From Pseudomonadota bacterium (GTDB lineage: Bacteria; Pseudomonadota; Gammaproteobacteria; Burkholderiales; Burkholderiaceae_C): DNA of 9,286 nt. A program made the position numbers and the translations under genes. Positions 1 through 5,991 of the stretch are shown piece after piece; position 1 is the first letter of the stretch; each line of letters starts with the position of its first letter. The stretch spans positions 1-9,286 of the forward strand of contig JAEWBU010000096.1 in assembly GCA_023390985.1 (NCBI GenBank). The letters run 5' to 3'. Under the pieces are notes generated by a model. It was not told where the DNA came from. It was given only the letters and a program-made list of their open reading frames with translations, and searched no databases.

Positions 1-191
1 ACATCGCGGCGGGACCGAGCTTCGCCAACGGCATCACCAAGACCCAGCTGCACCACGAGTGGGCGATGACGCTGGAGCAGGCGATCGAAGCCGAAGCGCA
101 GGCCCAGGCGATCTGCATGCTGACCGAAGACTTCAAGCGGGCCTACCACGCGTTCGTTGCGAAACAGAAGCCGGTGTTCGAGGGCAACTGA
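1..191 (+). CDS. Enoyl-CoA hydratase/isomerase family protein, C-terminal fragment (5' end outside window)
   Basis: Only the last 62 codons are present, read in the frame that ends at the TGA at 189-191. The visible protein runs from IAAGPSFANGITKTQLHHEW to a tail ending RAYHAFVAKQKPVFEGN. This is the C-terminal helical region of crotonase-fold enzymes: a conserved KxxLH segment, then a helix rich in Glu and Ala, then the typical TEDFxxAxxAFxxKxxPxFxG ending. Crotonase members hydrate 2-enoyl-CoA thioesters or carry out related enolate chemistry in the cytoplasm. The catalytic glutamates lie upstream and cannot be inspected, so substrate is unknown. The stop is one base before the acyl-CoA dehydrogenase start, so the two are almost certainly co-transcribed and translationally coupled. 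The neighbours suggest a hydratase of aromatic-CoA breakdown. Confidence 0.9.
   Translation, partial: IAAGPSFANGITKTQLHHEWAMTLEQAIEAEAQAQAICMLTEDFKRAYHAFVAKQKPVFEGN
180..183 (+). promoter_or_regulatory. Ribosome binding site that sets the acyl-CoA dehydrogenase start
   Basis: GAGG lies 9 bases before the ATG at 193, inside the last codons of the hydratase gene. It favours the ATG at 193 over the upstream in-frame ATG at 157, and supports coupled translation across the TGA-C-ATG junction. Confidence 0.6.
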
Positions 192-192
192 C

Positions 193-1362
193 ATGGCCGA
201 CCGCGCTTACCTCGAGTGGCCGTTCCTGGAGCCGCGTCACAAGGAACTGGCTCTTTCGCTCGACGCCTGGGCGGCGCAGCACGTCGCGCAGACGCACGGG
301 CTGGACGTGGACGCCGAATGCCGGGCGCTGGTGCGTGCGCTGGGCGAAGGCGGCTGGCTGCGGCATGCGGTGGGTGGCGGACACGGTGCCGCCGAAGCCA
401 TCGACACCCGCGCGATCTGCCTGATCCGCGAAACCCTGGCGCGCCACAGCGGGCTGGCCGACTTCGCTTTCGCGATGCAGGGGCTGGGCTCGGGCGCGAT
501 CAGCCTGCAGGGCACGGCGGAGCAGAAGCAGCACTACCTGCCGCGCGTGGCGCGCGGCGAGGCGATCGCGGCCTTCGCGTTGTCCGAGCCCGAGGCCGGC
601 TCCGACGTGGCGGCGATGCAGTGCGCCGCCCGCGTCGAAGGCGACCACGCGGTGTTGAACGGCGAGAAGACCTGGATCTCGAACGGCGGCATCGCCGACT
701 TCTACGTGGTGTTCGCGCGCACGGGCGAGGCGCCGGGCGCGCGCGGCATCTCCGCCTTCATCGTCGATGCGGGCACGCCGGGCTTCGAGATCGCCGAGCG
801 CATCCAGGTGATCGCGCCACATCCGCTGGCGCGCCTGCGGTTCAAGGACTGCCGGGTGCCGCTGTCGCGCCGCATCGGCGAGGCGGGCGAGGGCTTCAAG
901 GTGGCGATGCGCACGCTGGACGTGTTCCGCACCTCGGTGGCGGCGGCGGCGCTGGGGTTCGCCCGGCGGGCGCTGGATGAGGGCCTGCAGCGCGCGACCA
1001 CGCGCCGCATGTTCAACCAGAGCCTGGCCGACTTCCAGTTGACCCAGGCGAAGCTGGCGCAGATGGCCACCACCATCGACAGCGCCGCGCTGCTGGTCTA
1101 CCGCGCCGCCTGGCAGCGCGACCAGGGCCGCAACGTGACGCGCGAGGCCGCCATGGCCAAGCTCACCGCGACCGAGGGCGCGCAGCAGGTGATCGATGCC
1201 GCGGTCCAGATGTTCGGCGGCCTGGGCGTGGTCAGCGGCCAGCCCGTGGAGTCGCTCTACCGCGACATCCGCGCGCTGCGCATCTACGAAGGGGCGAGCG
1301 AGGTGCAGCAGCTCATCATCGCGCGCGAACTGCTCAAGGACATGAAGGGAGAAACGAAATGA
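193..1362 (+). CDS. Acyl-CoA dehydrogenase family flavoprotein
   Basis: A 389-residue FAD-dependent acyl-CoA dehydrogenase, the usual length for the family. It is expected to oxidise an acyl-CoA to the 2,3-enoyl-CoA and pass electrons to ETF. Visible motifs are FALSEPEAGSD (residues 128-138, flavin/substrate loop), TWISNGG (160-166), and a C-terminal helix with YEGASEVQQLIIAREL. In that helix Glu366 sits where the catalytic base is found in most ACADs. The N-terminal helical domain covers about 10-120, the beta domain about 125-230 and the C-terminal helical bundle about 235-385. An in-frame ATG at 157 would add 12 residues overlapping the hydratase; the ATG at 193 is preferred because GAGG (180-183) lies 9 bases upstream and its N terminus looks normal. 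The end overlaps the next gene by ATGA. The neighbours suggest a cyclic or aromatic-derived CoA ester as substrate, which is inference. Confidence 0.93.
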   Translation: MADRAYLEWPFLEPRHKELALSLDAWAAQHVAQTHGLDVDAECRALVRALGEGGWLRHAVGGGHGAAEAIDTRAICLIRETLARHSGLADFAFAMQGLGSGAISLQGTAEQKQHYLPRVARGEAIAAFALSEPEAGSDVAAMQCAARVEGDHAVLNGEKTWISNGGIADFYVVFARTGEAPGARGISAFIVDAGTPGFEIAERIQVIAPHPLARLRFKDCRVPLSRRIGEAGEGFKVAMRTLDVFRTSVAAAALGFARRALDEGLQRATTRRMFNQSLADFQLTQAKLAQMATTIDSAALLVYRAAWQRDQGRNVTREAAMAKLTATEGAQQVIDAAVQMFGGLGVVSGQPVESLYRDIRALRIYEGASEVQQLIIARELLKDMKGETK

Positions 1363-1757
1363 GCCACGAAGTAGTGCTTCCGGAAGGCTGGCCGCGGCCG
1401 AAGGGCTATGCCAACGCCGTGCTGGCCAAGGGCCGCCAGCTCTACATCGCCGGCATGATCGGCTGGGACGCCGACCAGCGCTTCCACAGCGACGAGTTCG
1501 GCGACCAGGCGCGGCAGGCGCTGAAGAACATCGCCGACGTGCTGAAGGAAGCGGGCGCGAAGCCGGAAAATATCGTCCGCATGACCTGGTACGTCACCGA
1601 CAAGCGCGAATACCTGGCCGCCGGCAGGCAGGTCGGGCAGGCGTTCCGCGAACTGATCGGCCACTACGACATCGCCATGACGGCGGTGGAGGTGAAGGCC
1701 CTGATCGAGGACCGCGCCAAGGTCGAGATCGAAGTCACCGCCGTCCTGCCGGACTGA
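1359..1757 (+). CDS. Rid/YjgF/YER057c/UK114 family protein lacking the RidA catalytic arginine
   Basis: A 132-residue cytoplasmic protein of the small trimeric Rid family. Family hallmarks are a YIAGMIGWD segment (29-37), a QARQALKNIADVLKEAG helix (50-66), the strand NIVRMTWYVTD (71-81), and the C-terminal strands MTAVEVKALIED...KVEIEVTAV (107-129). True RidA hydrolyses reactive enamine/imine intermediates and needs an arginine (Arg105 in E. coli, within RSCVEVARL). My alignment by eye puts Met107 at that position. The equivalent of E. coli Glu120, Glu123, is kept. The protein therefore resembles Rid subfamilies without proven deaminase activity, and the name RidA would be misleading. The start overlaps the stop of the preceding gene (ATGA), so it belongs to the CoA operon. 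A role on an enamine-type or oxo-acyl-CoA intermediate is a guess from context. Confidence 0.9.
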   Translation: MSHEVVLPEGWPRPKGYANAVLAKGRQLYIAGMIGWDADQRFHSDEFGDQARQALKNIADVLKEAGAKPENIVRMTWYVTDKREYLAAGRQVGQAFRELIGHYDIAMTAVEVKALIEDRAKVEIEVTAVLPD

Positions 1758-1775
1758 AATCCAGGAGTTCCCACC

Positions 1776-2954
1776 ATGGCAAGCAAGGCCACCTTCCACT
1801 GGGCCGACCCGCTGCTGCTGGACCAGCAGCTCACCGCCGACGAGCGCGCCGTGCGCGAGGCGTCGCAGGCCTATTGCCAGGAGAAGCTGGCGCCGCGAGT
1901 GCTGGAAGCTTTCCGTACGGAGAGCACCGACACGGCCATCTTCCGCGAGATGGGTGAGCTGGGCCTGCTCGGCCCGACCATCCCCGAGCAGTACGGCGGC
2001 GCGGGTCTCAACTACGTGAGCTACGGCCTGATCGCGCGCGAGATCGAGCGCGTGGACTCGGGCTACCGCTCGATGATGAGCGTGCAGTCCTCGCTGGTGA
2101 TGGTGCCGATCTTCGAGTTCGGCAACGAAGCCACGAGGCAGAAGTACCTGCCCAAGCTGGCGACCGGCGAATGGATCGGCTGCTTCGGCCTGACCGAACC
2201 CAACCACGGCTCCGACCCGGGCAGCATGGTCACGCGCGCCCGCAAGGTCGACGGCGGCTACAAGCTCACCGGCAGCAAGATGTGGATCTCGAACTCGCCG
2301 TTCGCCGACGTCTTCGTGGTCTGGGCCAAGGACGATGAAGGCGCCATCCGCGGCTTCGTGCTGGAGAAGGGCTGGAAGGGTCTGTCGGCGCCGAAGATCC
2401 ACGGCAAGGTGGGCCTGCGCGCTTCGACCACGGGCGAGATCGTGATGGACGAGGTGTTCTGTCCCGAGGAGAACGCCTTTCCCGAGGTGCGCGGCCTCAA
2501 GGGCCCGTTCACCTGCCTGAACTCGGCCCGCTACGGCATCGCCTGGGGCGCGCTGGGCGCGGCCGAGGACTGCTGGCACCGCGCGCGCCAGTACGTGCTG
2601 GACCGCAAGCAGTTCGGCAAGCCGCTCGCGGCCAACCAGCTGATCCAGAAGAAGCTGGCCGACATGCAGACCGAGATCACGCTGGGCCTGCAAGGCTGCC
2701 TGCGCCTGGGCCGCATGAAGGACGAAGGCACGGCCTCGGTGGAGATCACTTCGATCATGAAGCGCAACTCCTGCGGCAAGGCGCTGGACATCGCCCGGAT
2801 GGCGCGCGACATGATGGGCGGCAACGGCATCAGCGACGAGTTCGGCGTGGCGCGCCACCTGGTGAACCTGGAAGTGGTGAACACCTACGAAGGCACGCAC
2901 GACATCCACGCGCTGATCCTGGGTCGGGCGCAGACGGGCATCGCCGCGTTCTGA
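1776..2954 (+). CDS. gcdH: Glutaryl-CoA dehydrogenase (decarboxylating type)
   Basis: A 392-residue flavoprotein expected to convert glutaryl-CoA to crotonyl-CoA and CO2 in the cytoplasm, passing electrons to ETF. It is strongly similar along its length to human GCDH as I recall that sequence. Shared stretches are SGYRSMMSVQSSLVM (95-109), GLTEPNHGSDPGSM (138-151), LNSARYGIAWG (248-258), NQLIQKKLADMQTEITLGL (287-305), ARDMMGGNGISDE (343-355) and NTYEGTHDIHALILGRA (369-385). Glu372 matches the catalytic base (human Glu370) and Arg98 the carboxylate-binding Arg94. Glu91, Ser99 and Tyr371 also match residues of the decarboxylating enzymes. AGGAG at 1763-1767 is 8 bases before the ATG, with an 18-base gap after the Rid gene. 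It is probably the last gene of the operon, giving it an exit from C5 diacid-CoA to central metabolism. Confidence 0.95.
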   Translation: MASKATFHWADPLLLDQQLTADERAVREASQAYCQEKLAPRVLEAFRTESTDTAIFREMGELGLLGPTIPEQYGGAGLNYVSYGLIAREIERVDSGYRSMMSVQSSLVMVPIFEFGNEATRQKYLPKLATGEWIGCFGLTEPNHGSDPGSMVTRARKVDGGYKLTGSKMWISNSPFADVFVVWAKDDEGAIRGFVLEKGWKGLSAPKIHGKVGLRASTTGEIVMDEVFCPEENAFPEVRGLKGPFTCLNSARYGIAWGALGAAEDCWHRARQYVLDRKQFGKPLAANQLIQKKLADMQTEITLGLQGCLRLGRMKDEGTASVEITSIMKRNSCGKALDIARMARDMMGGNGISDEFGVARHLVNLEVVNTYEGTHDIHALILGRAQTGIAAF

Positions 2955-2956
2955 CG

Positions 2957-2970
2957 CGCGCGGCCGCGCG
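2957..2970. repeat. Perfect 14-bp GC palindrome just after gcdH
   Basis: CGCGCGGCCGCGCG is its own reverse complement and starts 3 bases after the gcdH stop codon. It has no loop and no T-run, so it is not a normal intrinsic terminator. It may be composition-driven in such GC-rich DNA. Confidence 0.4.
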
Positions 2971-2982
2971 GGGACGCCGGCC

Positions 2983-3722
2983 ATGAGATCCCCTCCCTTC
3001 GCATCGCTCACGCGCCGCCGGCTCTGCGCCGCGGCCGCGGCGTTGCTGCTGCCGTCCGTCCATGCGCAGGACGCGCAGGTCCCGCCGTACGAGCGGGTGC
3101 CGAAGAGCCCCGACGGCATCGGCAAGGCCTTCATGGGACGCGAGATCGCCGGCGTCATGGGCGTGCAGGGCGCGGGGTGGCTCGAGCGCGAGGAACGCGA
3201 GCGGGAAGAGCGCATCGACCTGCTGCTGCGCGAGCTGGCGCTCCAGCCCGGCATGCGGGTCGCCGATGTCGGCGCCGGTACGGGCTACTACGCGCGTCGC
3301 ATGGCGCGGCTGGTCGCGCCGGGCGGGACGGTGCAGGCCGTCGACGTGCAGCCGCGGATGCTGCAGCAGTTGCAGGAGCGCGCGCGGCGCGAAGGCCTGG
3401 ACAACATTCAGCCGGTGCTGGGCACCGCGAGCGACACGCGCCTGGCGCCGGCGAGCATCGACCTGGCCTTGCTGGTCGACGTCTACCACGAGCTGGAGGA
3501 CCCGGTCGAGACGATGGCGAGCGTCGTGCGCTCGTTGCGGCCGGGCGGCCGCGTGGTGCTGGTGGAGTACCGGGCCGGGACCCCAAGGTGCCGATCAAGT
3601 CGCTGCACCGGATGAGCCAGGCGCAGGTGCTGCGCGAGATGGCGGTGCACCCCGTCGTGCACGATCGCACGTCGAACGTGCTGCCCTGGCAGCACATCCT
3701 TGTCTTCCGCAGGCGCGACTGA
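2983..3722 (+). pseudogene. Exported class I SAM-dependent methyltransferase, frameshifted near the 3' end
   Basis: The first frame (2983-3615, 210 codons) begins with a signal-like sequence: TRRRL (10-14) ahead of a hydrophobic run and a likely cleavage after SVHA (25-28), possibly Tat. It continues with MGREIAGVMG (51-60), a charged helix, SAM motif I VADVGAGTGYY (93-103), an acidic motif II (AVDVQPRM, 119-126), DLALLVDVYHELEDP (160-174) and RPGGRVVLVEYR (186-197). After residue about 198 this frame becomes nonsense and stops. The natural continuation, DPKVPIKSLHRM to the ending LPWQHILVFRRRD, is found in the other frame up to the TGA at 3720-3722. One missing base in the GGG (3577-3579) or CCCC (3581-3584) run explains the break. 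Restored, the protein would be about 246 residues. Whether this is a real mutation or a sequencing error cannot be told here. The substrate is unknown; a weak GGGGA (2970-2974) precedes the ATG. Confidence 0.8.
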
Positions 3723-3795
3723 GGCGCGGGGCTCTCGCGGTTTACCCGGTGGGCGGGGGCGGACCGCCGTGGCAAGAATGGGCGCTTCCCACCCA

Positions 3796-3802
3796 AGAGG
3801 AG
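3796..3802 (+). promoter_or_regulatory. Ribosome binding site of the Bug/TctC gene
   Basis: AGAGGAG ends 8 bases before the ATG at 3811. It fixes that start against an open extension back to 3700 that would overlap the methyltransferase tail. I see no convincing promoter in 3723-3795. Confidence 0.75.
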
Positions 3803-3810
3803 ACAAGCCC

Positions 3811-4782
3811 ATGACGTTCCCGCACCTCGGCCGGCTGCTGTCCGTCGCCGTCCTGGCCCTGGCTTCGTTCGGCGCCGCCGCGCAACAGGCGGCCTGGCCG
3901 AGCAAGCCCATCCGCATCGTCGTCACCTTTCCGCCCGGCGGCGCGCCCGATACGCTGGCGCGCATCCTCGCGGACAAGTGGGCCTCGCTCGGCCAGCCGG
4001 TCACGGTGGACAACAAGCCCGGCGCGGGCGGCAACATCGGCACGGACCTGGTGGCCAAAAGCGCGCCGGACGGCGCCACGATGGTGATCGGCACCGTGGG
4101 CACGCACGGCATCAACGCGTCGCTGTACCCGAACCTGCCGTACCACCCGCAGCGCGACTTCACGCCGATCACCTTCCTGGCTTCCACGCCCAACCTGCTG
4201 GTGGTGAACAACACGGTGCCGGCCAGGAACACGCAGGAGCTGATCGAGCTGGCGAAGAAGACGCCGCTCACGTTCGGCTCGAGCGGCAGCGGAACGTCCA
4301 TCCATCTCTCGGGCGAGCTCTTCAACACGCTGGCCGGCGTGAAGATGCAGCACATCCCCTACAAGGGCCGCGCGCAGGCGATCCCCGACCTGCTGGGCGG
4401 GCGCATCACCATGATCTTCGACAACATGCCGTCGGCCCTGCCACTGGTGAAGTCGGGCGAGTTGCGCGCGATCGCGGTCACGAGCGCGCAGCGGTCGCCG
4501 GCGGCGCCGCAGATCCCGACGCTGGCGGAATCCGGCTTGCCGGGGTTCGAGGCGACCTCGTGGTTCGCGCTGTTCGCGCCCGCGGGACTGCCCCGCGAAG
4601 CGCAGATGAAGATCAACGCCGAAACCGCGCGCGTGCTGGCGATGCCGGACGTGAAGGAGAAGCTCGCGACGCTGGGCCTGGAAGCGGCGCCCGGCACGCC
4701 GGACCAGCTGGCGTCGCTGGTGCAGTCGGAGATGGCGAAGTGGGCGAAGGTGGTGAAGGAGTCCGGCGCGAAGCCGGACTGA
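3811..4782 (+). CDS. Bug/TctC-family periplasmic solute-binding protein (tripartite tricarboxylate transporter type)
   Basis: A 323-residue exported binding protein, the usual length for the Bug family. A Sec signal peptide (1 to about 24; LLSVAVLALASFGAAA then QQAAWP) leads into the family start WPSKPIRIVVTFPPGGAPDT (29-48). Asp47 of the GGxxD loop is the residue that typically contacts ligand carboxylate or amide groups. Further family marks are NKPGAGGNIGTDLVAKS (68-84), DGATMVIGT (87-95), HIPYKGRAQAIPDLLGGRI (181-199), FDNMPSALPLVKSGELRAIA (203-222) and PTLAESGLPGFE (236-247). Such proteins bind organic acids or other small solutes and feed TctAB-type carriers or signalling systems. No TctA or TctB gene is in the window, as is usual for the many orphan Bug proteins of Burkholderiales, so the ligand cannot be inferred. 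The stop is directly adjacent to the stop of the convergent gene. Confidence 0.94.
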   Translation: MTFPHLGRLLSVAVLALASFGAAAQQAAWPSKPIRIVVTFPPGGAPDTLARILADKWASLGQPVTVDNKPGAGGNIGTDLVAKSAPDGATMVIGTVGTHGINASLYPNLPYHPQRDFTPITFLASTPNLLVVNNTVPARNTQELIELAKKTPLTFGSSGSGTSIHLSGELFNTLAGVKMQHIPYKGRAQAIPDLLGGRITMIFDNMPSALPLVKSGELRAIAVTSAQRSPAAPQIPTLAESGLPGFEATSWFALFAPAGLPREAQMKINAETARVLAMPDVKEKLATLGLEAAPGTPDQLASLVQSEMAKWAKVVKESGAKPD

Positions 4783-4785
4783 TCA
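4780..4785. other. Abutting convergent stop codons
   Basis: TGATCA is a palindrome made of the TGA of the Bug/TctC gene (4780-4782) and the TGA of the Rieske gene read on the other strand (4783-4785). There is no intergenic space and I see no intrinsic terminator at the junction. Confidence 0.9.
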
Positions 4786-5496
4786 GCACTGGATGGTGTT
4801 GCGGCAGAACCTTTCCAGGGGCCGCACCACCGCTTCGCCTCCGACCGGGTTCACCGCGTTCGCGCCGACTTCGAAACTGAGCTTCGCCTGGTACTTGCGG
4901 AAAAACTCGTCGAACAGTTCGCCGCCCAGCGTGGCATAGGCGGTCAGTGTGTCGTCCTTGGGATCGTGCGTGAGCAGCACCGCGCATAGCGGCTGCTCCG
5001 CGGGCCCGGACAGCACCTGCGCACCCTTGGCCGGGTCGTACTGGCTGTGTTCCGCGCAGCAGTGGATCAAGTCGTCGCGCACGCCCTTGGTCGCCTTGGT
5101 CGGCCGGAAGCTGATGAAGCTCACGTCCTTGGTGGGATAGACCAGCTGGTGGGCGCAGATCGCCGAATACGCCACGATGCTGCGCCCCGGTCCCACGCCG
5201 CCTGGCCAGGCGTAGCTGTCGCGCTTCTTCGTGCTCAGCGATTGCGGCCCCGCCGCCTTGCCCAGGTCCAGCAGGAACACCGGCGTGGCTTCAAAGGGAT
5301 AGTGGAAGACGTAATTGCTGCGCGCCTTCAGGCTCGAGGCCTTGAGCGGCCGCTGCTGCTCGTCGACCAGCAGGGCCTTGGCGTATTCCTTGGGCTTGGC
5401 GTCGGCGGCGAAGGCCGGCAAGGCCGCGGCGGCGGTCAGGCCGGTCAGGCAGGTGGCTTGGGCGGCGCAAGACTCGATGAAACTGCGGCGGTCCAT
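4783..5496 (-). CDS. Tat-exported Rieske-type [2Fe-2S] protein, divergent
   Basis: A 237-residue protein starting MDRRSFIES, a twin-arginine signal, followed by a hydrophobic stretch and a likely cleavage after ALPAFA (25-30), so periplasmic. The mature part carries the two halves of a Rieske site: C-x-H at Cys114/His116 (ICAHQ) and C-x-x-H at Cys147/His150 (CCAEHSQYD), followed by the usual GPA segment (164-166). Rieske proteins hold a [2Fe-2S] cluster with two Cys and two His and transfer electrons. Two features are odd. The halves are about 30 residues apart rather than the 15-17 common in bc1 and ring-hydroxylating oxygenase Rieske domains. The first half also lacks the LGC that provides a disulfide cysteine in high-potential types. 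The start is placed at the Tat motif; AGGAG lies 4 bases upstream. The partner is unknown. It may share a transcript with the lipoprotein gene 63 bases upstream. Confidence 0.83.
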   Translation of the reverse strand: MDRRSFIESCAAQATCLTGLTAAAALPAFAADAKPKEYAKALLVDEQQRPLKASSLKARSNYVFHYPFEATPVFLLDLGKAAGPQSLSTKKRDSYAWPGGVGPGRSIVAYSAICAHQLVYPTKDVSFISFRPTKATKGVRDDLIHCCAEHSQYDPAKGAQVLSGPAEQPLCAVLLTHDPKDDTLTAYATLGGELFDEFFRKYQAKLSFEVGANAVNPVGGEAVVRPLERFCRNTIQC

Positions 5497-5559
5497 GGGG
5501 CTCCTCGCGGCGGCGCTGGATGCGCAGCAGGGTAGCAAAAATCCGGCTGCTGGAGCGCG

Positions 5560-5895
5560 TCAGCGGGGAGCGGCACCCATGGCGCCCGTCGGCGGCTGGG
5601 CTTGCATCGTGGCGAGCGTCTCGCGCGACACCAACCGCAGCCGGCCGTCCTGCGACACCACCTGGACCGCGGGTGCGGGCGCGTCCGGAGCCGTGCCGAC
5701 CATGAGCCCGGTCGGTCCCGTGGTGACGATGACGGCCGGCCGCAGGTCGGGAATCGTCGTGGGCATGAGGCGGTGCTGGTCGCGCGCCGACACGAGGTTC
5801 CAGTCGGTGGCTTGCGGCGCGGCGCAACCTGCGAGCACGAACAGCGCGGCGCCGAGCAGCGGCAGGCGGAGGGCACCGGGGCGCAAGAAGGTCAT
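5560..5895 (-). CDS. Small predicted lipoprotein of unknown function
   Basis: A 111-residue protein with a short basic N terminus, a hydrophobic segment and a lipobox (VLAGC, with the lipidated cysteine at residue 24). It is therefore expected to be anchored in a membrane facing the periplasm. The mature part (about 88 residues) has no motif I recognise. It contains Thr/Pro/Val-rich stretches (MPTTIPDLRPAVIVTTGPTG, 44-63) and a possible beta-rich segment VQVVSQDGRLRLVSRETLA (77-95), and ends in a low-complexity Pro/Ala/Gly tail. A good AGGGAG lies 6 bases upstream of the ATG but inside a potential hairpin. It lies 96 bases downstream of the metalloprotease and 63 bases upstream of the Rieske gene, all on the same strand, so a shared transcript is possible. 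The lipobox and SD make it likely a real gene; function is not assignable. Confidence 0.75.
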   Translation of the reverse strand: MTFLRPGALRLPLLGAALFVLAGCAAPQATDWNLVSARDQHRLMPTTIPDLRPAVIVTTGPTGLMVGTAPDAPAPAVQVVSQDGRLRLVSRETLATMQAQPPTGAMGAAPR

Positions 5896-5899
5896 CGAG

Positions 5900-5936
5900 G
5901 GCTCCCTGAGAAATCGGCTCAGCCAATCTAGGAGCC
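5900..5936 (-). promoter_or_regulatory. Potential hairpin covering the lipoprotein ribosome binding site
   Basis: On the minus strand GGCTCC (5936-5931) can pair with GGAGCC (5905-5900), and CTGAG (5922-5918) with CTCAG (5910-5906). This gives 11 base pairs in two stems, with an 8-base bulge and a 7-base loop. The 3' arm contains the AGGGAG used by the lipoprotein start at 5895. It could lower translation or simply be chance; no energy calculation was possible. Confidence 0.4.
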
Positions 5937-5991
5937 ATTCGAACGCGTGTGTGTTTGCGCGTGTTTGATCTGTGTCAGCCCGCCGCCTGCT

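Noticed and set aside
157..192. Upstream ATG extension of the acyl-CoA dehydrogenase
   Set aside because: It would overlap the hydratase coding end and add an atypical Arg/Cys-rich segment; the ATG at 193 has GAGG at good spacing.
2957..2970. GC palindrome as a terminator for the catabolic operon
   Set aside because: It has no loop and no following T-run, and self-complementary GC strings are expected in this composition.
1284..3254. Long minus-strand open frame (656 codons) opposite the Rid, gcdH and methyltransferase genes
   Set aside because: It lies antisense to clearly recognisable genes, has an Arg/Ala/His-rich composition typical of GC-driven shadow frames, and shows no domain.
3571..3590. 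Programmed -1 ribosomal frameshift in the methyltransferase
   Set aside because: GGGACCCCA is not a classic slippery heptamer and I see no obvious downstream stimulator; mutation or sequencing error is simpler.
3741..3779. TTTACC and AAGAAT as a promoter for the Bug/TctC gene
   Set aside because: The spacing is about 27 bases, too long for a sigma-70 promoter.
3700..3810. Upstream extension of the Bug/TctC protein
   Set aside because: It would bury the signal peptide behind 37 Gly/Arg-rich residues and ignore the strong AGAGGAG before 3811.
5497..5538. Extension of the Rieske protein to an ATG at 5538
   Set aside because: It would place 14 residues in front of the Tat motif; MDRRSF at 5496 has its own AGGAG.
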